Below, piece by piece: positions 5,739-12,000 of a stretch of DNA of 12,000 nt. Position 1 is the stretch's first letter; each line of letters opens with the position of its first letter. The DNA lies in contig CALIEE010000095.1 in assembly GCA_938022485.1 (NCBI GenBank), forward strand, positions 1 through 12,000. The letters are read 5' to 3'. The translations under genes were made by a program, and so were the position numbers. The DNA is from an uncultured bacterium. GTDB lineage: Bacteria > Bdellovibrionota_C > UBA2361 > SZUA-149 > CALKYB01. The notes beneath the pieces are model-generated. The model was not told the origin of the DNA and searched no databases. It was given only the letters and a program-made list of their open reading frames with translations.

Positions 5739-6584
5739 ATGATTAGCAAAAAAGCAGCAATGCTTCCTTTAGCTTGTGTTTTGGCACTTGGTGTTCAAAT
5801 TGGCACCTCAAATGCAGCGGATGTCCCAGTTTCGGTGGACGGTCCTACGGGAAGTTCTATTGTAGGACCGGAAGACCGCCTTCAGGTGAACCTGGATGCT
5901 GGAAAAAGTGTGAGCTGTACTTTATTTCCGAACATTAGCCCGTTCGTTCTTGGCGGAGTAGGAGGATCGGTAGGTTTTTCTAATTTTATTTTCTCTGGCC
6001 CTGAATCGGGACCAATGGGGACTCTTAATGGCGCTCTTTCTCCACAAATTACTGTGGGTGGCATTGACACTAACAACAACGACAATCGGATTAGTTTCAC
6101 TTCCATGACCGGTGGTCCGCATTTCTTTGGTTTGAACATTATGTCCGATTCGGGTTCAGAGTCTGGGTCAGAGTCTGGGTCAGAGTCTGGAGTAGACGCT
6201 GTACCTGGTTTTCCGGTGAACTCAGTGCTCGTAGACTTTAACTGCCAGGAAACAACTTTATATGGAGCTTTTAATACAAACGCTAACCCTTTCAATTTCT
6301 TAGAGATTGAAAATGTAACAACAGGTGATGTGGAGTTGACAGTTACTCTGATTAACTTTGACGATACTTTTGAATCCCCAACTGGGCAGTTTAGCGCGGT
6401 TCTAGGTGCTAGCTCCAGATCTGACTTTAGTGTTCATGACCTAGTTGGGCCCCTAAGATTTGGCTCAGTCATTGTTAGTCATAATGGACCAAAAGGCTCT
6501 ATTAGAGGAAGAGTGAGTCAGTATCGTGCGACGGATACTGGTGGACTAGACCTTTCAACTAGCGTGCCTCTTACTGGTAATTAA
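5739..6584 (+). CDS. Secreted protein with an SGSE repeat, function unknown
   Basis: The 281-residue product starts with a clear Sec signal peptide: MISKK, a hydrophobic core, and GTSNA-AD with cleavage near residue 26-27. The mature protein is acidic, rich in Gly, Ser, Asn and Thr, and has a beta-strand look. It has only two cysteines (60 and 169), which could form one disulfide. A low-complexity SGSE repeat at 138-151 separates an N-terminal half from a C-terminal half ending in FSVHDLVGPLRFG and GRVSQYRAT. No membrane anchor, LPXTG or outer-membrane C-terminal signature is visible, so it is probably released or bound through partners. I cannot name a family. An intrinsic terminator follows 20 bp after the stop, and the peptidase gene begins 1 bp after it. 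Confidence 0.88.
   Translation: MISKKAAMLPLACVLALGVQIGTSNAADVPVSVDGPTGSSIVGPEDRLQVNLDAGKSVSCTLFPNISPFVLGGVGGSVGFSNFIFSGPESGPMGTLNGALSPQITVGGIDTNNNDNRISFTSMTGGPHFFGLNIMSDSGSESGSESGSESGVDAVPGFPVNSVLVDFNCQETTLYGAFNTNANPFNFLEIENVTTGDVELTVTLINFDDTFESPTGQFSAVLGASSRSDFSVHDLVGPLRFGSVIVSHNGPKGSIRGRVSQYRATDTGGLDLSTSVPLTGN
6153..6188 (+). repeat. Three 12-bp tandem units coding for GSES
   Basis: Units at 6153-6164, 6165-6176 and 6177-6188; the last two are identical (GGGTCAGAGTCT) and the first differs at one base. Being a multiple of three, copy-number change by slippage would lengthen or shorten the linker without a frameshift. Confidence 0.85.
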
Positions 6585-6585
6585 G

Positions 6586-8268
6586 TTGTCCTTACTATTC
6601 TTGAAAGGCAGGGTGTTTACCCTGCCTTTTTTTATGCTTTTTTTTGTCCCGTGTATGCAGAGTGAGGCTGAAGAGTTTTTAGTACCAGAAGTTCTAGCCT
6701 CTAAGGTTTTGTATCGAGATGGTTGTAAATTTGCAGTCTATAGTTCCAATCGAGACAATTTCCTAGCTCCTTTCCTTTCTAGGATGGAGGGAGACTTTTT
6801 TCAGGCCGGGAAAAAACTCACAAACTTAGGTGAGATTCACCTTTTAGCCAGCGACTTATCGCCTAGTTGTGATCGGCTTGCTTTAGTTGCGGATCAAACG
6901 GCTAGCGGCAACTATGATGTGTTCATTTATAGTTTTGAGAATAAAACCCTTAAGAATTTGTCGAGCTCTGTTAATACCGACGATGGAAAGCCAATTTTTT
7001 CGCAGTCCGGAAGGTTTTTAGCTTGGCTTTCTTCTGGACAGCTAAGAATTGAAAATCTTCAAATCCCCTCAAGCCCTACATTATTTAGAAACCTGATTTG
7101 GTCTGTTGATGATAAGAGTTTATTTCTAATCGATACAGAGGGTTCGATTTGGAAATATGACTTAAGCCTCAAGCTATTTCTTAAGCTTTTTAAGAGTAAG
7201 AAGAGAGCAAGTTTAATTTCAAAAATGTTGCTCTACGGTAATAGCCTTTATTTTAATTCAGACTTTGATGGAGAGTTTAGCCAAATCTATAGGCTAAATA
7301 TTAATTCGAGATTAGTCGATACTGCCGTTGAGTCGTCTTGGGATAAATATCCTGAACTGATTGACTCTGAGGGGAACCTAGTTTTTAGGGAGAACGTAGA
7401 GGGCAGCTACCTTTTAAAAGTAAAAAAGGGTGAGAAGGTAGAGACTTTGTTTGAAGAACCAGGGGTTCTCTATTCAGTTTTCAGTTTGTCCAATAAACTG
7501 TTGGCTTCTTTTGCCTCAGATAGGCTGCCGTTGAATTTGGTAGAACTATCCAATCCCAAGAAAGGGTTATTGCCTAGTCTAAATCCTCGACAACTACCGG
7601 AGAGTAAAGTTTTTGTATCCAAGGAGGGGTGGAAGCACCCAGTATATCAGAGCAAAAAGTCTACCGGCGACAATGGGAAAATTGAAAACTGGGTGCTTTG
7701 GCTTCACGGTGGTCCACATGAGCAAGTTTCCCCTAGGTACAATCCCTTCTTTGATTATTTTTCGAGCAAAGGCCTTTCGATACTTGCGCTAAATTACCCT
7801 GGTTCCACAGGTTATGGTAATAGTAATGAGTTGCGTAAAAAGACCTCAGAGCAACAAGGGGCGATTCAGAGAGAGTGGTTAGAGACTGAGATTCGAAGGT
7901 TCAGATCGGAATATCCTAATGCTAGTTTCAAAGCACTGGTTGGAGTTAGCGCTGGGGCTGGATTAGCTCATTTTTTGGCTGGACACTTGGAGGAGAAACC
8001 CAAGCTAGTTGATTATAGTGGGCTAGTAACGACAAAAAACTTAAAGAATAAAGTTGTCCAAATGAATCTAGGGAAGAGGACTATTTTTTTCTTTGGGGAA
8101 GAAGACTATGTTTTTAAAAATCCATTTCGAAAAACTCTTTTAAGAGATTTTGAAAAGCATGGAGCCAAGGTAGTTAAATTCCCAGCCGAGGGCCATTACT
8201 TACGAGCAAGAGAAAGTATGAAGCAGGTTTTTGAGTCCTTAGACCGAGTCTTATTTAATTCCCATTGA
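6586..8268 (+). CDS. Exported S9-family (prolyl oligopeptidase-like) serine peptidase
   Basis: The 560-residue frame has a beta-propeller-like N-terminal part (about 40-330, with WD40/TolB-like strands such as LSPSCDRLALVAD and FSQSGRFLAWLSS). An alpha/beta-hydrolase domain follows (about 345-558). LWLHGGPHEQ (374-377 HGGP), NYPGSTGYG, the nucleophile S455 in GVSAGAG, D507 in FFGEEDYVF and H537 in AEGHYL give a complete triad in family order. Such enzymes cleave peptides, often after proline. The N-terminus FTLPFFMLFF...QSEA looks like a signal peptide, implying periplasmic or extracellular action. The start is uncertain. TTG at 6586 lies one base after the upstream stop and keeps the signal peptide, but has no good ribosome binding site. 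ATG at 6634 gives a short signal without basic residues. The gene overlaps the next gene convergently by 18 bp. Confidence 0.88.
   Translation: MSLLFLKGRVFTLPFFMLFFVPCMQSEAEEFLVPEVLASKVLYRDGCKFAVYSSNRDNFLAPFLSRMEGDFFQAGKKLTNLGEIHLLASDLSPSCDRLALVADQTASGNYDVFIYSFENKTLKNLSSSVNTDDGKPIFSQSGRFLAWLSSGQLRIENLQIPSSPTLFRNLIWSVDDKSLFLIDTEGSIWKYDLSLKLFLKLFKSKKRASLISKMLLYGNSLYFNSDFDGEFSQIYRLNINSRLVDTAVESSWDKYPELIDSEGNLVFRENVEGSYLLKVKKGEKVETLFEEPGVLYSVFSLSNKLLASFASDRLPLNLVELSNPKKGLLPSLNPRQLPESKVFVSKEGWKHPVYQSKKSTGDNGKIENWVLWLHGGPHEQVSPRYNPFFDYFSSKGLSILALNYPGSTGYGNSNELRKKTSEQQGAIQREWLETEIRRFRSEYPNASFKALVGVSAGAGLAHFLAGHLEEKPKLVDYSGLVTTKNLKNKVVQMNLGKRTIFFFGEEDYVFKNPFRKTLLRDFEKHGAKVVKFPAEGHYLRARESMKQVFESLDRVLFNSH
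6604..6633 (+). terminator. Intrinsic terminator inside the start of the peptidase gene
   Basis: AAAGGCAGGG (6604-6613) pairs perfectly with CCCTGCCTTT (6620-6629) around a 6-nt loop. A run of seven T (6627-6633) completes a classical Rho-independent terminator for the secreted-protein gene. It lies within the apparent N-terminal coding region of the next gene, immediately before the ATG at 6634. Confidence 0.85.
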
Positions 8269-9723
8269 TGCTCTGTTCTTTTTAATCCTGCTTAAGTCTC
8301 CCTGAAAATGCACAGCTTGGAATTTATTTCCGAAAACCTTATGCACCATTGCCCCTTTCGCAGCCATCTCATTGGCTTCTTTGTTTTTTCCTAACTTGGC
8401 TAAAAATAAAGCCGAGTTTTGATAGTAGCGAGAGATTTCAGGTTTATTATTTATGGCATTTTCTAGGTATGAAATAGCTCGTTCGTAATCTCCTGTTTTG
8501 CCGACGGCGAGAGCTAGGTTATTCCAGGCATCAGCAGAATGAGGGTAAAAGCTAGTTACTTGTTGCCAGGTGCTTTTATGGTTTTGATAGACTTTGTTTT
8601 GATTGATTACCGTAGCTGTCATTAGGGCTAAAATCGTTAAGCCTCCGATACTGAGGGTATTTTTATAAAAAGAGTGTCTGAACTTATCGAGTAGGACTGA
8701 ATAGATGTGAGAGGCTATGAGGCAAAAAAATACTAAGGATGGGTAGAGCCTCCATTCTCTTACTATTTCATTTTTTGGGAAAAAGGTATTGGTGGGACTG
8801 AGTAGTAATAGAAAGCTCCCTAAAAGAAGCCCTGCAGTGAAATACCTTCGACAACCTAGGAAGAGTAGGACTGCTAGGAGTATAAAGCTCCCTACTATAA
8901 CCTCTAAGGAATCAAAACCGGAAAATAGAGGTAGGTCGTGCAATAGAGCTGTCTGAAACGGAAGAATAAAAAATGAGGAGAGAGCGGACCAGTTTCCTAA
9001 TTGTGAGAAAAGAAAATCTTGGCGACTTATTGTCGCGGTAGAAGACAAGGGCTCGGCGTAAAACTTTACCAAAACAAGGCTTGGGACAATTGCTATTGTT
9101 AGTAATAGCAATATTTTTGGCTTAAATTTAATTCGTTGCTGACAGTATAGAATCCAAAAAGCTAGTAAGGGGTAAATTGCTAGAGTCTGCTTAGTTAAAA
9201 TCATCAAAAGAAATAAACAGGCCTGAAAAGCAAAACCCTTTATGTTCCAAGCTTGCTTAGTAACTAAATGATTTAAGGCAACTAGCAAAAAGAAAGTTGC
9301 TAGCGAATAGTTACGGCCAAAGATTTGACTAGTAGTTGCTGTGGCAAGTGGATGCACTGCAAACAAAAGAGAAGCAGGAAGGGGAGGGATCGCGAGTCTG
9401 GCTGCCAATTGAAAAAGCAGGAAAGTGTTTAGCAGGTGAATTATAATATTTACCAGGTGATAACCTTCGGGAGAAGCGCCTAGAAACTCATGATTAAGAG
9501 CGTAACTTAGAACAGAAATAGGTCTCTGGGTTAAGCCTTTTGGTGTTAGCATGCGTTCTTGAAAGGTTTCGATGCTCGTAGCCACTGAGCTATTTTGGAT
9601 ACCTCTTACTTCTGAGTAGTAGAAAGGAATAGACAGGGCCTGCCAGTATATTAGAGGAACCAGAATCACTGGCATTACCCAAGCCCAAGGATGTTGAGCT
9701 ACTCTGGAGATAATCGTTCTCAT
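8251..9723 (-). CDS. Multi-pass GT-C/TMTC-like membrane protein with C-terminal TPRs
   Basis: The 490-residue product has roughly ten hydrophobic segments (about 12-375) followed by two TPR-like repeats (about 397-465, with ADAWNNLALAVGKTGDYERA and YYQNSALFLAKLGKNKEA). RPISVLSYALNHEFLG, GYHLVNIIIHLLN, LLFAVHPLATATTSQIFGRN and EWRLYPSLVF are typical of bacterial relatives of the TMTC/PMT-like glycosyltransferases, which move sugar from a polyprenyl lipid to protein outside the membrane. In most relatives the first loop carries an acidic DD motif; here it reads FYYSEVRGI, with one Glu only, so catalysis is uncertain. Its 3' end overlaps the peptidase gene by 18 bp. The upstream ABC-F gene is on the same strand, 65 bp away. 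It seems to have its own promoter and no clear ribosome binding site. Confidence 0.85.
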   Translation of the reverse strand: MRTIISRVAQHPWAWVMPVILVPLIYWQALSIPFYYSEVRGIQNSSVATSIETFQERMLTPKGLTQRPISVLSYALNHEFLGASPEGYHLVNIIIHLLNTFLLFQLAARLAIPPLPASLLFAVHPLATATTSQIFGRNYSLATFFLLVALNHLVTKQAWNIKGFAFQACLFLLMILTKQTLAIYPLLAFWILYCQQRIKFKPKILLLLTIAIVPSLVLVKFYAEPLSSTATISRQDFLFSQLGNWSALSSFFILPFQTALLHDLPLFSGFDSLEVIVGSFILLAVLLFLGCRRYFTAGLLLGSFLLLLSPTNTFFPKNEIVREWRLYPSLVFFCLIASHIYSVLLDKFRHSFYKNTLSIGGLTILALMTATVINQNKVYQNHKSTWQQVTSFYPHSADAWNNLALAVGKTGDYERAISYLENAINNKPEISRYYQNSALFLAKLGKNKEANEMAAKGAMVHKVFGNKFQAVHFQGDLSRIKKNRASMGIK

Positions 9724-9729
9724 CGTCTA

Positions 9730-9758
9730 ATTATCTCAGGCTTTTTAGGGAGTGTCAC
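9730..9758 (-). promoter_or_regulatory. Probable promoter giving a near-leaderless transcript
   Basis: On the minus strand GTGACA (9758-9753) and GATAAT (9735-9730) each match 5 of 6 sigma70 consensus bases, with the ideal 17-nt spacer. The expected transcription start, about 7 nt further on, falls at or next to the A of the ATG (9723). This agrees with the lack of a clear Shine-Dalgarno there. Confidence 0.5.
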
Positions 9759-9788
9759 ATTTTGACAATCTGCCCTTGGAATTCTTAA

Positions 9789-11636
9789 CTAATTTTGCTT
9801 GTTTTCTAGTTCTTCCCAGCGCTTATAGCTGGTCTCGATAGTGGCCTTAGTTTCGGCTAGCTTCTCACATAGGCTGGTGAGTTTATCTTGTTCACCGTTT
9901 TCACCGGCTTTAGAGATCTGACCTTCAAGCTCTTCAACCTGAGTTTCGAGATTCAATATTTTTTCTTCCATACTGTCGAACTCTCTTTGCTCCATGTAAG
10001 AGAGTTTTTTCTTTGAAGAGGATGTGGGCTTTTTACTTTCCTTCCTTTCCTTACTGGTGTTCTCATTGTTGGCCCGCTCTTTATTAGCCTTGGCCTCTTT
10101 TTTGCTACTTTTGCCTCTTAGTACCTGGTCTTCCCACTGGGAATAATCGGCATAGATCTCAGCTCCACCCTTTCCATCAAGGCCTAGAAATTTGGAACAT
10201 AGCTTGTTAATCAAGTAGCGATCGTGAGAGACGAGGACCAAAGCGCCGTTATAGTTTTCCAGGCTTGCCTCAAGTATTTCCAGTGTTTCTATATCTAAGT
10301 CGTTTGTAGGCTCATCCAGTATCAAGACATCAGATGGTTGAAGGATTAGTCTGGCAAGCCGAGCACGAGATCTTTCTCCCCCAGAGAGAGAGTGGAAGGG
10401 TTGTTCCAGTTGTTCAAAAGCGAACTGAAATCTTTGAGCCCAAGATGCTACGTGAATAGTGTCACCAAGATATACGACACTATCACTGTCCTCTGATAAA
10501 AAATCTTTAAGTGTAGTCTTAGGGTCGATTGTTTCTTCAAACTGGCTGAAATGGGCAATGCTCAGTTCAGGGGCGAGCTTTATATTGCCAGAATCTGGTT
10601 CAATGTTCTCAGAAAGAAGATTCACAAAAGTCGATTTACCAGAGCCGTTTAATCCAAGTATCCCTAAGGAACTTCCACTTGTTAATTTTAAATCAAGCTT
10701 CTCAAAAATTTTAATCTCAGGCTCAAAAGACTTGGAAACTTTGTGAAATGTAGCAAGTTCTTTGGTTTTTCTTTCAGTCGCCGTGAACTGTAGCTTAATC
10801 TTGTTTTCTCTAAGTCTGGATTTGGTAGCAGAGAGCTTTCCAATTAAATCGTGAGCAGCCTCAGTTCGACCTCTGGATTTAGTTGAACGGGCTTTAGCTC
10901 CTTGCTTTAACCAAGCTTCCTCAACTCTAACTTTAGATTTAAGAGAGGCAAGCTGACTTTCTTCAGCTTGAATCATCTCTTCTCTACGTTTTTTATAGTT
11001 GGAATAGTTTCCTTTGGCTTTGAAAATTCCCTCTTTGAAAGCTGGGTTAATCTCCGCCACCGAATTGACAGTATTTTCGAGAAAGGTCCTGTCATGAGAA
11101 ATCATTAGCCAGGGGTAACTGCTGTTTTTTAGTAGAGACTCCAGCATGATGATCGAGCCAATATCCAGATGGTTTGTTGGCTCATCCAGAAGCAGTAAGT
11201 CTGGCTCTTGAGAGAGACCAATTGCAATTTGTAGTCGTTTTAGCTGCCCACCTGAGAACCCTTCGATAGTATCTTCCGGCTGATCGATACCGAGCTGTCC
11301 AAGGCAACTATAAGCAAGAGCCATGGCATCCGATAGATTGTTACCAGCTTCTTGAGAAGCTGCCAGAGCCAAGGCTAGGGAGGTTTGCGACTTATCGAAG
11401 GTTTCATTCTGGGCGATGTAGACAACCCTGGCTCCAGACTTTCTGCGAAGTTCACCCTGATCAGGCGTATCCATACCCGCAATAAGCTTAAGAAAGGTAG
11501 ATTTTCCAGCTCCATTGGGTCCAACTAAGCCTATTTTATCTCCAGGCTGGACAGTCATGCTTAGACCGCCAAAAAGCTGGTTCTTCCCAAATTGTTTGAG
11601 GAGGTCGGTTATAGTGACTAGAGGGGATTTGGACAC
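9789..11636 (-). CDS. uup: ABC-F ATPase, Uup-like
   Basis: The 615-residue soluble protein has two ABC cassettes and no membrane segment. Cassette 1 has Walker A GPNGAGKST (39-47), signature FSGGQ (127-131), LLLLDEPTNHLD with E152, and H181. Cassette 2 has GLNGSGKST (328-336), LSGGE (417-421), LILDEPTNDLD with E442, and H471. Between them lies the long helical interdomain linker (about 210-295). After residue 508 comes a very charged Lys/Ser/Glu stretch and a C-terminal coiled coil (about 547-615), which is the mark of Uup rather than EttA or YheS. ABC-F proteins act on ribosomes; Uup is also linked to DNA and ribosome-assembly phenotypes in E. coli. Length is close to E. coli Uup. The start is GTG at 11636, chosen because family homology begins at residue 5; no good ribosome binding site is seen. 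Confidence 0.93.
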   Translation of the reverse strand: MSKSPLVTITDLLKQFGKNQLFGGLSMTVQPGDKIGLVGPNGAGKSTFLKLIAGMDTPDQGELRRKSGARVVYIAQNETFDKSQTSLALALAASQEAGNNLSDAMALAYSCLGQLGIDQPEDTIEGFSGGQLKRLQIAIGLSQEPDLLLLDEPTNHLDIGSIIMLESLLKNSSYPWLMISHDRTFLENTVNSVAEINPAFKEGIFKAKGNYSNYKKRREEMIQAEESQLASLKSKVRVEEAWLKQGAKARSTKSRGRTEAAHDLIGKLSATKSRLRENKIKLQFTATERKTKELATFHKVSKSFEPEIKIFEKLDLKLTSGSSLGILGLNGSGKSTFVNLLSENIEPDSGNIKLAPELSIAHFSQFEETIDPKTTLKDFLSEDSDSVVYLGDTIHVASWAQRFQFAFEQLEQPFHSLSGGERSRARLARLILQPSDVLILDEPTNDLDIETLEILEASLENYNGALVLVSHDRYLINKLCSKFLGLDGKGGAEIYADYSQWEDQVLRGKSSKKEAKANKERANNENTSKERKESKKPTSSSKKKLSYMEQREFDSMEEKILNLETQVEELEGQISKAGENGEQDKLTSLCEKLAETKATIETSYKRWEELENKQN

Positions 11637-11775
11637 GCTGGAATCTTTAAAGTTACTGAAGTGTGGGAAGCTAACATGGATTGACCTCTGCCTCCCAATG
11701 ATTGTTATTTCGACAGTAAAATGTTAGGTAATCGCCTTTATTCCGTATATCTATTTCTGTCCTAGGCCTTTTCCC
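11637..11775. other. Divergent intergenic region between the ABC-F and helicase genes
   Basis: These 139 bp must hold the promoters of both genes. They are AT-rich around 11700-11750, but I find no hexamer pair that I would defend, no large inverted repeat and no small gene. Confidence 0.5.
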
Positions 11776-12000
11776 ATGAAATCTTTTTCCGAGCTTGCCC
11801 TAAGCGAGCCTATTCAGCGTGCTCTCGAAGCTGAAAAATACAGCGAACCAACCCCTATTCAAGCTGAGGCAATACCTGTTCTTTTGGAAGGGCACGACAT
11901 TTTGGCCTGTGCTCAAACTGGAACTGGCAAAACGGCTGCGTTTTGTATCCCGCTTTTGGAAAAACTGTCTAGCGAGAAAGTAAAACTCAAAAATTGGGAA
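11776..12000 (+). CDS. DEAD-box ATP-dependent RNA helicase, RhlE-like (N-terminal 75 residues)
   Basis: The frame is open from ATG at 11776 to the right edge, 75 codons. It starts [17 protein letters not shown]. The Q motif follows ([13 protein letters not shown], about 22-34), which binds adenine, and then motif [12 protein letters not shown] (about 47-57), the P-loop. This order and spacing are those of DEAD-box helicases that unwind short RNA duplexes in ribosome assembly or RNA decay. The opening resembles RhlE most, but the part that separates RhlE from DeaD, SrmB or RhlB lies outside the window. The ribosome binding site is weak. It is divergent from the ABC-F gene, another ribosome-related factor. 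Confidence 0.92.
   Translation, partial: MKSFSELALSEPIQRALEAEKYSEPTPIQAEAIPVLLEGHDILACAQTGTGKTAAFCIPLLEKLSSEKVKLKNWE

Noticed and set aside
5882..6295. 137-codon minus-strand frame with a DSDPDSDPDS stretch
   Set aside because: It is the shadow of the SGSE-repeat gene; the low-complexity run is only the reverse reading of the 12-bp repeat, and no start signal supports it.
10459..10746. 95-codon plus-strand frame
   Set aside because: It is antisense to the second ABC cassette and has no signal of its own.

Overview
The window looks like chromosomal DNA of a Gram-negative bacterium with an AT-leaning genome. The reasons are several Sec-type and lipoprotein signal peptides, an Uup-type ABC-F ATPase, a RhlE-like DEAD-box helicase, a Tag-type glycosylase and a tRNA gene with an encoded CCA end. 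A proteobacterium in the broad sense, or a Bdellovibrionota/Oligoflexia-like lineage, would fit. That placement is inference, because no rRNA or marker gene is present.

Layout. At 1-2228 there are two minus-strand genes. One is a truncated exported Cys-rich protein of unknown function, whose leader carries a perfect inverted repeat touching the ribosome binding site. The other is an unusual fusion of a four-helix membrane module, a peroxiredoxin-like CxxC domain and a DCC (DUF393) CxxC domain. Divergent from it, 2346-4390 holds a probable two-gene unit: a DASS/SLC13 anion:Na+ symporter and tag (3-methyladenine DNA glycosylase I).

From 4391 to 4958 there is no protein gene. An intact minus-strand tRNA-Arg(ACG) lies between two broken relatives. 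The relic on the left carries the tRNA 3' end, several short palindromes and part of the anticodon arm. The one on the right carries only the 5' half, continuing into a hairpin.

From 4959 to 8268 there are three plus-strand genes for envelope or exported proteins: an orphan lipoprotein, a secreted protein with an SGSE repeat, and an S9-type serine peptidase. An intrinsic terminator hairpin lies between the last two and is also inside the apparent signal-peptide coding region of the peptidase, which suggests attenuation plus coupling by reinitiation.

From 8251 to 11636 there are two minus-strand genes: a multi-pass GT-C/TMTC-like membrane protein with C-terminal TPRs, which overlaps the peptidase convergently by 18 bp, and an Uup-like ABC-F protein. 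The start of a RhlE-like helicase runs off the right edge.

Most of the genes look like ordinary housekeeping or envelope genes. The parts that stand out are the redox fusion, the decayed tRNA-Arg cluster with palindromes, and the terminator embedded in the peptidase start. No CRISPR array, transposase, integrase or phage gene was seen.
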